From: Reticulitermes speratus
Taxonomy: Eukaryota > Arthropoda > Insecta > Blattodea > Rhinotermitidae
Assembly: GCA_021186555.1 (NCBI GenBank)
Contig: JAJKFL010000042.1
Span: 27,961,521-28,025,520, forward strand
DNA: 64,000 bases
Direction: 5' to 3'
Every line of letters starts with the position of its first letter. Within the stretch, counting starts at the first letter, position 1. The notes below the pieces were generated by a model that saw nothing but the letters and a program-made list of their open reading frames with translations, was not told where the DNA came from and made no database searches. Of the stretch, positions 1 to 11,495 are shown in pieces. Made by a program: the position numbers and the translations under genes.

Positions 1-597
1 GAAATTGCTGTCATTATATCGAATAGGTATTTTTGGTCTGTACTGAGATTTTCGTTCGTTATTGTAGGAAGTGTCGTAGATATAATTTCAAATTGAACTA
101 CAGGAAGTTTTTCGCATTGTTGCAGTTCAGTCCCTATTTCACCTGAGAAATAACGGGGCCCTGTGTTTTGACCATCTAAATGTAGCATTAAATGGCGTAG
201 AGGTAAATTGTTTGCGTGAAGTTGACAGACCAACCATTGCAACGGTCTCTTAAGTTCTTCTTCTAAGAGCCGAATGACACCTCTTCTGGTCCTGTGTTAA
301 CGACGGTTCCATCGCAGCCAACAACAGATAAGAGACTTGCGTCAACGGACTTGTCATTTAAATAATTTATGATGCTAGTTTTGATGTTTGCTGCTGATCC
401 TGAATGACAAGTTACATGGCCAAAATAATTATCGCCTGGTTCCGATACGAGAACATAATGTTCTTAAAATTGTACTTTTCGGTACTTTTTGGACCCTCTC
501 TTTTCCACTGTCATTGTTTTGTTCCTCCTGCCATCGAAATACAGACCAAGCATGGGCTCTATTACTTATCTTGTTTTAACTGAGCCCCTAATGAACA
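1..597 (-). pseudogene. Fragment of a multicopy arthropod transposon-like protein
   Basis: Read on the minus strand, about 190 codons form a continuous protein once one frame change is allowed. Recognisable stretches are LYFDGRR near the start, NYFGHVTCHSGSAANIK, VVGCDGTVVNTG, LLEEELKRPLQWLVCQLHAN and LSTDQKYLFDIM. I recall this sequence type as a recurrent unnamed protein in insect and other arthropod assemblies. It is probably transposon-encoded, but I cannot assign a superfamily. The copy is dead: an in-frame stop lies at about 464-466 and a frameshift at about 290-300. Its C-terminal part runs off the left edge of the window. The Asp in GCDGT is a candidate catalytic residue by analogy only. 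No terminal repeat is visible here. Confidence 0.55.
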
Positions 598-684
598 CTA
601 TTGTAAAAATTCATGTTACTCAGTTTTTACTATTTTAACAATTGTACCAATTGATGTAAAATGTGTAATATAAAATATTGAGTT

Positions 685-724
685 CCTGAAGATGAGCCAG
701 AATTGAAGCTCGAAACATGTAGGA
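685..724 (+). ncRNA. Hammerhead-ribozyme-like motif (Penelope-type)
   Basis: The core CTGAAGA (686-692) is followed by one extra T. A 4-bp helix comes next (GAGC 694-697 with GCTC 708-711), then GAAAC (712-716), a very short helix III (ATGT) and a GG that can pair with the CC before the core. This is the layout of a minimal type I hammerhead, except for the extra base between A9 and helix II. The same layout recurs at four other loci in this window. Flanking AT-rich sequence at about 600-790 probably belongs to the same element, but I could not find its ends. Cleavage activity is inferred and not shown. Confidence 0.5.
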
Positions 725-1118
725 CCGTGTTACACAATTAATGTGAATAAAGTGTACATTTGTCAGACTATAAATACATAAAGAAAATGTAGGGAATGAA
801 TAATATTAAGTTTATACCTCTGCTTATTTGTTTTATGATCGTCCAGTATCCACAATTATGCCCTGTAATGAACTCCTGAAAAAAGGAACCTAGACTTATC
901 TTGGTAGAGAGAAATAACCCAAAGGATGTAGTCTAGCAGCAAAGAATGTAAAGGACAAACTCTTGAAGCAATTACCGGAAAAGATTTTACTTTAAAACAT
1001 TCATGACCACAACCTAGAAGAGTTACGCACTTACAAAATATATTTGCTAAAGTCTTAGGACTTACACTCTGTTTGGATTTAGCAGCCTTGTGACTGTATT
1101 GTAACATCTCTGTTGCAG

Positions 1119-1441
1119 ACTTTCCTGGGGTGTGCTTCGCCTCCACTCGGTGCGCAACTGTAGAACCTGGTCAGACATGGGAGCTCTCTCCTTTTTGCGG
1201 CCGCTCCACATGTGTGAAACCAGAGGGTGAAGAGACTGGCCACCTCTTGGAGCTTGTTGAGGACTGTGGTCCCCTACCAAAACCAAATCCCAAGTGTAAA
1301 CTATCTGACAAGACCAACAAGACTGCCACCTTCCCCGACTGCTGCCCCATCTTCGAATGCGAGGATGGAGTGACCCTAGAGTATCCTGAGATCCCGACAG
1401 TGGCTCCTCCATCAGAAGAGAAGAAGGATGCCAAGGCTTAA
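1119..1441 (+). CDS. Secreted SVWC-domain protein, last coding exon
   Basis: The exon follows a good splice acceptor (pyrimidine run then cag at 1116-1118) and ends at TAA 1439-1441. It encodes about 106 residues. The cysteine pattern is that of the single von Willebrand factor C domain: GVC, PFC-GRSTC, EDC, PKC, PDCC and FEC, with one additional Cys (TRC) near the start. SVWC proteins are small secreted arthropod proteins. Some, such as Vago, respond to infection or nutrition. The signal peptide and first exons must lie upstream and are not identifiable in this window, so this is a partial gene. The C-terminal tail is rich in Pro, Glu and Lys. An inverted-repeat element sits about 320 bp downstream, possibly within the 3' UTR. 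No AATAAA is close to the stop, the nearest good one being near 2124. The exon's codon use and GC are clearly richer than the surrounding AT-rich DNA. Confidence 0.75.
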
Positions 1442-1763
1442 CTTATTCATTTCAAAAATACCGTCTGCTCAACACCTTCAAAAATCTACAAAGCTTCATG
1501 TAAAAATGGTAATAATCTGGAGAGTGGGATGCACCTAGAAACTTACTAAAGGATGTTTATAACTGCCTTCATTTTGAACGTATTTATTACATATCATGTA
1601 AAACTGTTTAACAGTATTGGGTAGTACACCATCACTGTACAAAAATATCACTTTGACATCTGTCACATTTTACTGTATCTACGAAACCTAGCATACATAA
1701 GCACACTAGAATAAGAAGTAATATGCAGAACAGTGTAAAACTTATGATGGTTTCCTGACAATC

Positions 1764-2040
1764 ACAATTGTTTACTTTGATTTCAGGCTTCCGCCGCGAT
1801 GTTGATGTAATCTATGGTCTTTTGGGTAATTACACGGCGTCGTGTGGTAATTATTTACCGACGTTTCGGGACAACGTGTCGGTCCCATCTTCACGGGTCA
1901 AGATTCCAAGAAGGAAAAAAAAAATCTTGGAATCTTGACCCGTGAAGATGGGACCGACACGTTGTCCCGAAACGTCGGTAAATAATTACCACACGACGTT
2001 GTGTAATTACCCAAAAGACCACAGATTACAATTGTTTACT
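1764..2040. mobile_element. Small inverted-repeat element with 13-bp target duplication
   Basis: Two arms of about 100 bp (roughly 1811-1910 and 1926-2027) are near-perfect reverse complements around a short A-rich spacer. Identical 13-bp flanks acaattgtttact lie at 1764-1776 and 2028-2040. The left side carries about 32-34 extra bases (1777-1810, including ggcttccgccgcgatg) that have no partner on the right. Each arm contains a hammerhead-like core: GTGAAGAT, a GGGAC/GTCCC helix, then GAAAC and a CGG that pairs with CCG. Inverted arms, a one-sided ~34-nt extension and target duplications over 10 bp resemble Penelope-like element termini more than a cut-and-paste MITE. There is no coding capacity. 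Confidence 0.7.
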
Positions 2041-5000
2041 GTTTTTTTAATATCATACCAGTATACCTTAAACAATACTTGTTGACAGACATCGTGACAA
2101 AGGTTGTTGGTATGTAATAACAATAAATATAATTAACAGTAGGGTATTTTTAAAACAATTTCCACGAAACTTAATGAAAATATATCCTAATATAATTTGC
2201 CTTCACTTTACAAAAACAGGACTAAATAATGTTGCAGTATTATCAGCCTATGTAGATAATTAATAAAAATATGAATGGAATATATTTTAGGGTTTTTAAT
2301 AATGTGTCTTATTAATGTTAACACCTACCGTAATGCTTTAGTGCTTGCAATTTAGAGTTTTCCTTAGACTTGTCTTTTTTGCTGAAACATGTAGGAAACG
2401 GATTTGTAAGTAAGCGAAGTACTGGCCTATATTTTTGTGTACAGTGAAGGTATATTACAGAACATTGTCTGTAATTTGTTTGGAAATAAATTTTAACGAT
2501 CTGATTTTTTTTGCAAAATATGTAATTACCTGCATTATTTCTTTTGTTCTGTAACTCTATTCGTAATTGATGATCATGGCTGTATAGGACAGCACGCAGT
2601 CAGATTTTCTCTTTGGTTGGTCTGTCACTTGGAAAAATCTGTCAATTAATTCGGACCATTGTCCATTTAAAATGGAAGGAAAGTAAGCTGAATGTTATTC
2701 TCTGTCCCGCAATGCCTGAGATTTGAATTAAACAGCTTGGAGAGGTTTGGTAGTATGAATACAACAGAAATATACATCCCTTAAAATAAGGTTGCTAAAA
2801 TTCTTCGAAGATTGTCAGTAATTCGTAAAAAAGGACTAACATGTAAGAAGTTGCTTAATTCTCGTGTACTGTTAATACATTTGGTGTCACTTGTGTTTAA
2901 ACTTCGCGAGTTTGCAAATACATACTTTAAAATGTGTGCTAAACATGGGGAAACCTCTTAGAACAGTTTGTGAATTTTTGGTGGCTGGTGCTGTTGCTGC
3001 TGTTATCATCAGTTTTGCAGATACGGTTGTCGAGGTGATAGTATGTTTCGAATAAATATCTAGATGGTAGTTATTAAATCGTGAGTTAATTGCTAGACAT
3101 TCATTTATTTTCAGGTGTTTGTGTTTTGTGTGTTATTGTTAAATTACATTGATGTAGGTATCTAATATTTGAGAGGAAGGCAAATATTTCCACAACACAT
3201 TAACTACATTTCTGGCGTGTGTATGATCCTGTCCCTTAGTTGACGGGATAGAAGTGACTGTTTAATCCCCATGCTTTGTGGGATAAAGAATAAAGCACTA
3301 TATTTTATAGTAATCTGCTAGTTTAGAAGCAAAATCTTTGTTGTTACAAGTATTTTGGAAAATAAAGTATGGTTTTCTACTTCCACATATAAGTCATTTC
3401 CTAGCCACTGATTTCAGAGTCCAAATGCCTTAAACTACCACACACAAACTAATACTACAGTTATAGTCGGTTCTGTTCAGTTACTGGCAAGGAAATATTC
3501 CTACTAGACAATGATTTACATAAAACTAAACTCTCTAATTTGTGATGTACACTCGCAGTACTCCACCTGCACTGTGGTACAAGCATACACCCACATACTC
3601 ATTGTTACTATGGCCCTCCAGTTGAACTTTTTCCTTTGCCTGATTAAAATAAATTAATTTACAAACATTAAATTTTGGAGACTGACTCTTTATCTGGCAT
3701 CAGGTGAGAAAGGGAGAAGAGGACCATAATGTAAAGCTAATCTTCATTAATAGGTCATAGTAATAATAATTATACACCAATTTTATTAGATTTCAAAACT
3801 AACTTGCCTGTCTAGGTACTTCAATTGGTCTGAATTGTTGAATATTGTAGCATGAAAATATTGTAATGTAATTGTAGCATAGGTGCAAATATTGTAATGT
3901 ACGGGGATAATTAATTACGGTTTCAATGTTTAATTTTTATTCCGAATACTGGACATAAGTTCTACCAGTCAACTGATGCAACATCTCAGTGTGTTAACCC
4001 GCAGTTACCAGTAGCAGACATGTAACAAAGTCCACTGCTATCCTCCAAGTTCAAGACAGCATTCTAAAAAAACAATGGAATAGTACCGAGAAGGAGCAAT
4101 GTTCTCTCCCAGCCGGACTATCTTATGTAATGGAAAATTCCCGATGACAAGGGTGAAAACAAATTGTATAAAAACCTAGAAAACGATCAATCAGGGCTTT
4201 TTGTTGATTCGGAGAGTCCCAGCTTCATGGAGGAGACGGGCTCTTCTCTCTAGCCATAGCTTAGGCAGAAGGGTAATATTTCTTGAAATCCAGTGTTCGG
4301 CTATTTTAGCCTATTACTTGGTAAATATTTTCAGCTGCAGTGATATAAGCGTTATTCATGGAACCAGCAGCACCTGCATTCCCAAAGGATCCGCTCGCCT
4401 TAGCCAACCGGTAAATCCTAGCACAGGATACAACAGAATTTAATTCTGACACTCAAGAAAATGCCATCACACCAGCCCATTTTTCTTGTTTATGAAGTAG
4501 ATTCCAAGCATCCATTCTTGAGGAAGTTGGTGAGATCCTTTCACTATGGGACTCATTTCTACAGTAAAAGTGGCAAAGTTTGGTTCTTGGTGATAAGCAC
4601 ATACAATGCAGAAAATTTTGCGTCGTGATGACGGCAGCACCATTCTCTTTTGACTAGAGAGGGCATATTCATCTCTTTGCTTGTCAAGGACTTCTATATG
4701 TGCTATTAGTTATTGGGGATGTCTGAATCTTGAAGTGGTAATAATTTTACATTTTATCGGTACATTGCAAAGTATAACAATGCCTATCCCTGAACAAATT
4801 CTTGGTGCTTGTCACTTAAAGCAAACAAACATATACCACCTGTGGCATTTATTGGTGTAGGGTAGCTCGACTACTTCAATTTGCATTTAAGCTAATTCAA
4901 TTACAATTTCTTTCGAAAATGTATGATTTCCAAAGTTCCCATTCAGTCTGAATTTCAAGATCTACAATTCTATAATTTAGAAGCGTGTTAGCATAACAGT

Positions 5001-5174
5001 GTTATATCCAATTAAATTTTGAAGAATTTTCAACCAATTATGTTGAAATATATTATAAACACATAAACTCCCAAAGCAATCTCAAATAGCAAGTTCTCTT
5101 TAGAAGTAAATGCGTTCCTGATTTTCTCAAAACTGTCTAATTAACTTATGTTTCAATTAAAACTGACATAAGCG
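2041..5174. other. AT-rich non-coding DNA, no gene recognised
   Basis: No coding sequence I can support on either strand. The few short open frames (for example near 4201-4443) show no family resemblance and no splice context. Scattered AATAAA sites occur near 2124, 2486 and 3052. Part may be the 3' end of the SVWC gene. Confidence 0.5.
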
Positions 5175-5275
5175 TTGCTGGCAACAACAACAAGTTTTGT
5201 TAGTTTTATCAATATATTGCTACAGGTTTTGGTCGTACTGTCGACCATCCTAAGTCATTTGTATACCAATACAAA

Positions 5276-5470
5276 AACTAACATCAAATATAGATATTTA
5301 GAGAGGAAATTTTATCAATTTAAGTGCCCAGAATGTAATAAGAAGTACATGGGACAAACCAAAAGATCGTTTTACCAAAGGTAAAAGAACATATCAGTGA
5401 CTTCAAAACTGGTAGTAGTAAATATAATTTCGCAAAACGTCTCTTAGACAACAACCATTCTGTTGTATCT
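5276..5470 (+). pseudogene. Penelope-like element GIY-YIG endonuclease fragment
   Basis: Translation gives YQFKCPECNKKYMGQTKRSF followed by YQR. After a one-base frame change near 5383 it continues as KEHISDFKTGSSKYNFAKRL and then LDNNHSV. This is the C-terminal GIY-YIG nuclease of Penelope-like retroelements: a hydrophobic strand, paired cysteines (CPEC), a YMGQTKR core with the conserved Arg, then the R..EH block. The catalytic start is degraded. The reverse transcriptase that should lie upstream is not visible, so this is a 5'-truncated relic. It matters for the window because Penelope elements are the class whose ends can carry hammerhead motifs, and several such motifs lie nearby. Confidence 0.7.
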
Positions 5471-5690
5471 GCGGTTTGGAAACTAATAATTTATGTATTT
5501 CCAGCTTGGCAGGTACAGGTGTGTAGTTTGCTGAGCGGGAGCAGTAGATGATGTTAAGCTTGGAGTAATTGACGTACAGCCGTTGAAAATGGAACAATAA
5601 GATTTATTGGTGCAGACTCCCCTGGTGATGTTAAGAGATTTTGTCTGTCCGACTTCAAGACAAACAGTGCCCGTCAGGCTTTGAAATATA

Positions 5691-6413
5691 AATAACACAG
5701 GTCTACAAAAAAAACTTTTTAAAAGCTGTTTTAATTTCAATCGCTGATTTTTTATAATTAACACATGCTGATTACATAAATAACTTCCATTTTCTGAAAA
5801 AAGGTATAAAAAAGTTTTTGAAATTGCAATGTTGCAATGCATGTATGACATATGAACAACATAAAATTCCAATAACTTGGAGGAAATATGAGCAAGTTTA
5901 CATTTTTAATAGGATTTAAACTTTATGAATAAAAAATAATCATCAGTTACTGTATTACATTTGAATTTTTCACAAAAAACAGCAAAAAGTGACACCAAAT
6001 TCACTGAAAAATGAATAACTTAAACTGCTATCATACTGTCATAAAAATATATGTGATTTTGCATTAAAATGTGAGTCTGTGTTTCATGTTATGCATTTCA
6101 ATCAATAGAACCTTTGTCGTTTGCTTTGAAAATTTCTTCTGCCAGATTATGTTTTGTGTTGTAACACATTCATCAAGTTTCAGCATCCAGCAGTAGTCCG
6201 CCATCATGGATACACTTCATCGCCCTTTGGTACCACCTTCCATCTCCTTGATATCTTGATGAAACCGTTCACCTTGTTCCTCACTGACTGCCCCTAGATT
6301 TTCTGGGAACTGGTCCAAATGTAAGAAGAGGAAATGTAGTTTCAGGCTCATTTTACATCCTAAAACTTTATATTTCTATACCATATTGTTTACAACTTGC
6401 TCATAATTTGTGT
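5691..6413 (-). mobile_element. DNA transposon copy A, 3' part (split by a LINE)
   Basis: This stretch is the reverse complement, with divergence, of the 3' part of the element at 40587-42937. Shared landmarks include the terminal sequence acacaggtctac (5695-5706), the AT-rich 3' UTR, and a coding tail that on the minus strand reads around GAVSEEQGERFH and SMMADYCW. Homology stops sharply at 6413, where the LINE begins. It resumes on the far side of the LINE at about 11496. The coding part is broken by stops. Confidence 0.75.
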
Positions 6414-6437
6414 CATAATCATAATCATAATCATTTA
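6414..6437 (-). repeat. 3' tandem tail of the CR1-like LINE
   Basis: About three to four repeats of ATTATG (minus strand) mark the 3' terminus. CR1-like and related non-LTR elements commonly end in such short tandem repeats rather than poly(A). The tail fixes the orientation and end of the element. Confidence 0.7.
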
Positions 6438-6878
6438 TTTACATGCCACAAATCCATTATAAGGTCACAAAACCCATCAGGATACAGACAATAGTCCAGT
6501 GTCACAATATAAAATATGAATACAAACAAAGTAGAACTGAGCATTACAAAAATTAAAAATACCAACATTAAAACTTTAGTAATAAAATTTATAATGAAAA
6601 ATAATAATCACAAGTCACATTCAGACACCTAACATGAAATTGTCTTAAAATACATTTACAATTAGAATGAGAAATGTGTAGGTACTTTTGATCATTCATC
6701 ATACCTATATAATCTTATATAATCATCACATAATTATGAAGTCTATTGATGTATTAAAAAATGAAATAGAATGTACCTTAACAATTCCCAATTGACCCAT
6801 AATACATATTGATTGATCAGATGTAATTATAATGATCTAAAATATTTACTAAGTAATAAATTTGTTGGTAGAATCCAG

Positions 6879-9800
6879 TTAATGAATTTCTTTGTCCCTG
6901 TAATTAAAAAATTCACCTATATCATAAAATGAATGAGAATGAAGAAACTGTAGTAATACTTTCTTAAATTGATTTTTGTTTCCAGACAACTGTTTTATAT
7001 TGCCTGGAAGACTATTATAGACCTTAATTCCAAAATACTGCGGACCCTTCTGAAAAACTGTCAAATTAGATAAAGGGAGATGTAAGTTCAAACTATTCCT
7101 TGTTTTTTTTGCATACAGCTCTGAATTTTCTACAAAAAGATTTTTATTGTTAACTACGAACATCACCAAAGAATATATATATTGAGAGGACAACGGTAGC
7201 ATTTTCAACAATTTAAAAATTTTTCTACATGAATCTCTGTTCCCAGCTCCCATTATTAATCGAACAGCTCTTTTCTGCAATTTAAAAACACACTTACTAT
7301 GAGTTGAATTTCCCCAGAAAATCAAACCATAAGACATTGCTGAATAAAAGAAGGCAAAGTACACCATTTTTAAGACATCATTTGATAAGTACTGTTTAGA
7401 TTTCCTAATTACGTAACATTCTTTATTTAGTTTACCTGTCATTGTATCTATATGTTTTTTCCAAGATATAATGTTATCCAGTGTTATACCCAAAAATTTT
7501 ACCTCATTAGACTCTAATAACAATTTATTGTCATATTCAATATATAATTTATTTGTAAGATTATATTTAGTTAAGAACTGCATACAATAAGTCTTATCAA
7601 AATTCAAAGAAAGCAAGTTCAAATTAAACCATTCATTCAATAATTTAAACACCATATTAAGTTTCCTTTCAGAATGTATAAAATTAGATTCATTTATAAT
7701 TACACTTGTATCGTTTGCAAATAATACAACTGAAGTGTTCATGGGGTATAAGCACTGTATTATCGAAGGTAGGTCATTAATATAGATTAAAAATAATAAC
7801 GGTCCCAAAATCGATCCCTGTGGAACACCTATATTAATTTTACCCCAATTTGACAACTTATTATTAAATTTTACCCTTTGGTATCTATTTTCTAAATAAG
7901 ATTTGATTAAAGAATACATCACACCATTTACACCATAATATTCAATTTTAGCCAACAAGATATCATGGTTCACACAGTCAAAAGCCTTTTCCAAATCGAA
8001 GAATTCTTCTATTATTTAAAGCAATCAAAATCTCATTAATTAATTCATAAGCTGTATTATCAGTTGATACTTTTTTTCTAAATCCAAATTGACTATTTGA
8101 GAGGATATTGTTTGTAGAAAAGTGATCCATTAATCTCTTATATATAATTTTTTCAAAGACCTCGGAACGAATGGTAATAAGGAAATTGGTCTAAAATTCG
8201 ATACATTATTTTTGTCACCTTTCTTGTGTACAGGGGTTACAATAAAATATTTTAATCTAGTTGAAAAACACCTTTAGATAATAATTTGTTTATAATGCAA
8301 CGTAATGGAGAGCTAATGAAGGGTGCACTAATTTTCAATAACTTTATGGATACTTTATCATAGCCACATGAGTTTTTCCAAGGAAAAAGATTAACAATTT
8401 TTTCAATTTCACCTGTAGAGGTATTATGAAAAACAATGTTGCCACATTGAAGATTTAAAATCTGGGATAAGTTAAATGGAGAGTATGTAGTACTATTAAT
8501 ATTTAAACTATTATTACCCTTAATTTTGCCAGAGATGCTTTCAGCAATTTTTAAAAAGTGATTATTAAAGTTATCTGCATTAATTCTTAAGGAGTAATCT
8601 TCACAATTATTATTAGTATTTAGTTTATCATATTTACTAATATTACCTCCAGTTTCACTTTTTACGACATTCCATGTTGCCTTAATTTTGTTATGTGACT
8701 GGATAATTCTGTTATTATAGTGTAACATTTTAGCAGCTTTTATTACCTTAGATAAAATTTTACTATAACTCAAAGAGTAATTCTTCAATTTCTAGTCATT
8801 ATTAAACCTGGTTAACAAGTATAGATCCTTTTTCCTTTTACAAGAATTTATAATGCCTTTGGTTATCCATTGATTAGTTAAGGTTCTTTCATAAACTTTT
8901 ATTTTGGGAAAACATGAATAAAAAATCTGAAGATATGTATTTAAAAAAGAATTAAAAATACTATCCACATCTTTACTGTTATTTCCAAAAACGTTATGCC
9001 AAAGTTCCTCACTCAGTTTATCTTTAAATTCATTTATTGAATTCGAGTCAATTTTCCTTATAGTTGCAGCTTTGTATTTTAGTCTTTTACAATTTAGATT
9101 ATGCAAATATATTTCCAACATCTGGGCATCGTGATCCGATAAGCCATTTAATAATGGGAAGGTTGCGAAATTTGCAAATTTAGTTGTATCAAGAAAAATA
9201 TTATCAATTGTAGATCTTGAGTTGTTTGTAATTTTTGTAGGAAAGTGTATTACACTGACAAGATTGTATGAGTTTAGTATGTTATTTAATGCTTGTTTTT
9301 CTTTAGATTCAATAAGGTAATTTATATTAATGTCACCACAAATTATTAAATGAATATCTGGTTTATAGATTTTTTTAATGATATTGTCTAAACCGTTTAA
9401 AAATAACTGAAAATTACCACTGGGTGATCTATAAACAGTGATAATGCAAACATTACTAGATAATAATTTTAATTTTAGAGCACAGGCTTCCAGCTCCTTT
9501 TCTTTACAAACTTTTTCTATATTTATTACAGAAAATGAAAACCATTTTTAAATAAACATACAAATCCCCTTTTTATGGAAGGACTGTCTGCAGAATTCAG
9601 CACCATTGAAATAAGCTGAATTTGCATTAAATTTAAATGATGTTCAGATATACATAGAATATCTGGTAAATTTGGATACAAGGAAGCAAGTAACTCATCA
9701 GTTTTTGATCCCAGGCCACAAATATTTTGATGAAAAATTTTCAAAATTTGTTTCTTACAATTATCTCTAATTACTAATGAGTTTTTCCGTACACTATCCT

Positions 9801-9894
9801 TACATAAACTTTCTTGAGTAATTTTTACACAATCATTAACTTGTGTAAAAGCCTTATTAGAACTATTGCTAACATTCTGGTTTAAATTGACCAT
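6879..9894 (-). pseudogene. CR1-like LINE ORF2: AP endonuclease and reverse transcriptase
   Basis: ORF2 starts with ATG at 9894, overlapping the ORF1 stop at 9882, and ends with TAA at 6879, about 1,000 codons. The first part (9894-9121) holds an APE-type endonuclease (FHQNICGLGSKTDELL, PDILCISEHHL), which nicks the target. The middle segments 9121-8792 and 8788-8252 are in one frame, separated by a single stop. The RT follows: PVHKKGDKNNVSNFRPISLL near 8220-8160, then EKAFDCVNHDILLAKIEYYG, GVPQGSILGPLLFLIYINDL, the catalytic box and the thumb. The catalytic box reads FAND instead of F/YADD, so one essential Asp is lost. There are frameshifts around 9520, 8240 and 8010. The last 371 codons are open. 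The protein would nick DNA and prime cDNA on it, but this copy cannot. Confidence 0.85.
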
Positions 9895-11493
9895 ACAAAA
9901 TCATCCAGTTTAGCAGATGCTGGATTTTTTATCCTATTTGATTTACGAATTGATCCTAAATTTGGCGTCACATTTGTCAATTCTTCTTTATCCACTTCTT
10001 CACTGAGGCCATAAGTTACTTCCAACTCAGTTTTCTTTGTCCTTAGCCAAACTATTTCCTTTGTCACTTGTCTCTAAAGGTGATAATCCAATTGACTCAT
10101 TTATGTCCTTTACTTCTTTGTTATCCTCATTAAGAATTGTCAATTCTTCTTTATTCACTTCTTCACTGATGCCATAAGTTACTTCCAACTCAGAAACACT
10201 AAACTTTTCTTTGTCCTTAGCCAAACTATTTCCTTGGTCACTTGTCTCTAAAAGTGATAATCCAATTGACTCATTTATGTCCTTTACTTCTTTGTTGTCG
10301 TCATTAAGCTCTTTCAGATCTGAGGCACTCTAATGTATTTCTTCTTTTGGCAGACTTTTCCTCTGATCACTAGTTTTCTTCAATTTTAAGAATCTATAAT
10401 TCACAATTTCTTCCTCTTTTGGTGTATTCCTTCCTTCTATCGCTGATTCTTTCTTATTTTCATGTTCTACATAGCTATTATCACTCCCTTTAATCCAAGG
10501 AAGAGGAGTAGCTGGCATAATTTGTAATCTTGATACAATGGATAAAATGATAGAAGCCCATTTATTAGTAATCCAGAGTTTACCTTTAGAATTCATGTGA
10601 AAACCATGAGTAGTAAAATGTTCTCTATTACTACTCATACTACAGACTTGAATATGATCAAAGATTTTAATTTGCTTTTGTAACTTTCTGTTAAACGACT
10701 CTACTTCCTTATTGACGCATGATGCTGGCTGAAGATCAAAGCGATGGGGAACACACGTTGCAATCACATATGTGTTTATAGTGTGCCTGACTTCCTTGGT
10801 TTCATTCTTGGCTATATCCCTTGTACCTCCACAGATAATCACAACGTCTTTTTTTGAAAGTTTTTCAGCCTTTAAGTCCGTAGAATTCGTAATAACACTT
10901 ACTTTCGCATTCGGTTTTGTGATCCCAATAACACTGAACGCATTTCCTAAGATGTTTGCCAGCTTTTCAGAACAACCTCGCACATGACTGTCACCCAGAA
11001 TAATAATTCTGTGCTTGTTAAAATCACTATTCTTTGACCACAATAAAGTTTTCGACTTCGTTTGATCACAATTGCGTTGAAGTACCTGATTTTAATCATC
11101 ACTTAAGGGCTCAAATCTATTCTTGGTTAGCGGAATATATGAGGTATGTTGCTTGAGTTCATTTAAGATTCTCTTCGATTGATTTGTTTTAGGTTTATTA
11201 CGCCGTATTTCCTTCCATTCACTGACATTTCCATTTGTGGTGTGCTGTTTTAAGTCGGATTTATTATCTACACAGTTTGATAGGTTAACTGCACTCACAG
11301 AGTCTCTAGGTTTAGTTTTAATTTCATCTTGCAATATCTTAACTATTAATTGAGCAGATTTCAGTTCATTTAAGATCACTTTTAGATCATCCTTTATTTT
11401 AAAACACTTTTCACACGAATTTACATCATTCTCACCAATATTTTGATACAAGTAACGAGTGCTAATATTCAACAAAACATCATCCGACGTCAT
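9882..11493 (-). pseudogene. CR1-like LINE ORF1 with SGNH esterase domain
   Basis: ATG at 11493 opens a 134-codon stretch ending at an in-frame TAA (11092-11094). The same frame continues through 11043 to a stop at 10330. The N-terminal part has a heptad-like region (LKVILNELKSAQLIVKILQD) that looks coiled-coil. The central part has the SGNH/GDSL block I motif ILGDSHVRG, a CGGTRDI block and a late Asp/His block near THGFHM. Such ORF1 proteins bind RNA or lipids in CR1-type elements. The C-terminal segment (10330-9882) contains a 174-bp direct duplication and, in one unit, an 11-nt deletion that shifts the frame. The last residues SIRKSNRIKNPASAKLDDFV are basic and run into the ORF2 overlap. 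Breaks: two stops and one frameshift. Confidence 0.75.
9990..10340 (-). repeat. 174-bp direct duplication inside LINE ORF1
   Basis: Two adjacent units start their shared tcatttatgtcctttacttc block at 10097 and 10271, 174 bp apart (58 codons). Both encode INESIGLS, ETSD-GNSLAKDKE, ELEVTYG-SEEV-KEEL. The unit at lower coordinates lacks 11 nt (gtttagtgttt) after KDKE, which breaks the frame. The first duplication was therefore frame-preserving and the deletion came later. Confidence 0.75.
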
Positions 11494-11495
11494 CT

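Larger units (their letters stand above)
6414..11495 (-). mobile_element. CR1-like non-LTR retrotransposon, near full length
   Basis: A complete two-ORF LINE on the minus strand. ORF1 (coiled coil plus SGNH esterase) overlaps the start of ORF2 (AP endonuclease plus reverse transcriptase), followed by a 450-bp 3' UTR ending in a short ATTATG tandem tail at 6414-6437. The esterase-type ORF1 with APE and RT is the CR1/L2-type layout. The element sits inside transposon copy A: the target sequence continues from 6413 to 11496 as judged by the uninterrupted copy B. The target duplication is short and blurred (around ttgtct). Both ORFs carry stops and frameshifts and the RT catalytic motif is mutated, so it is inactive. 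Confidence 0.85.
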
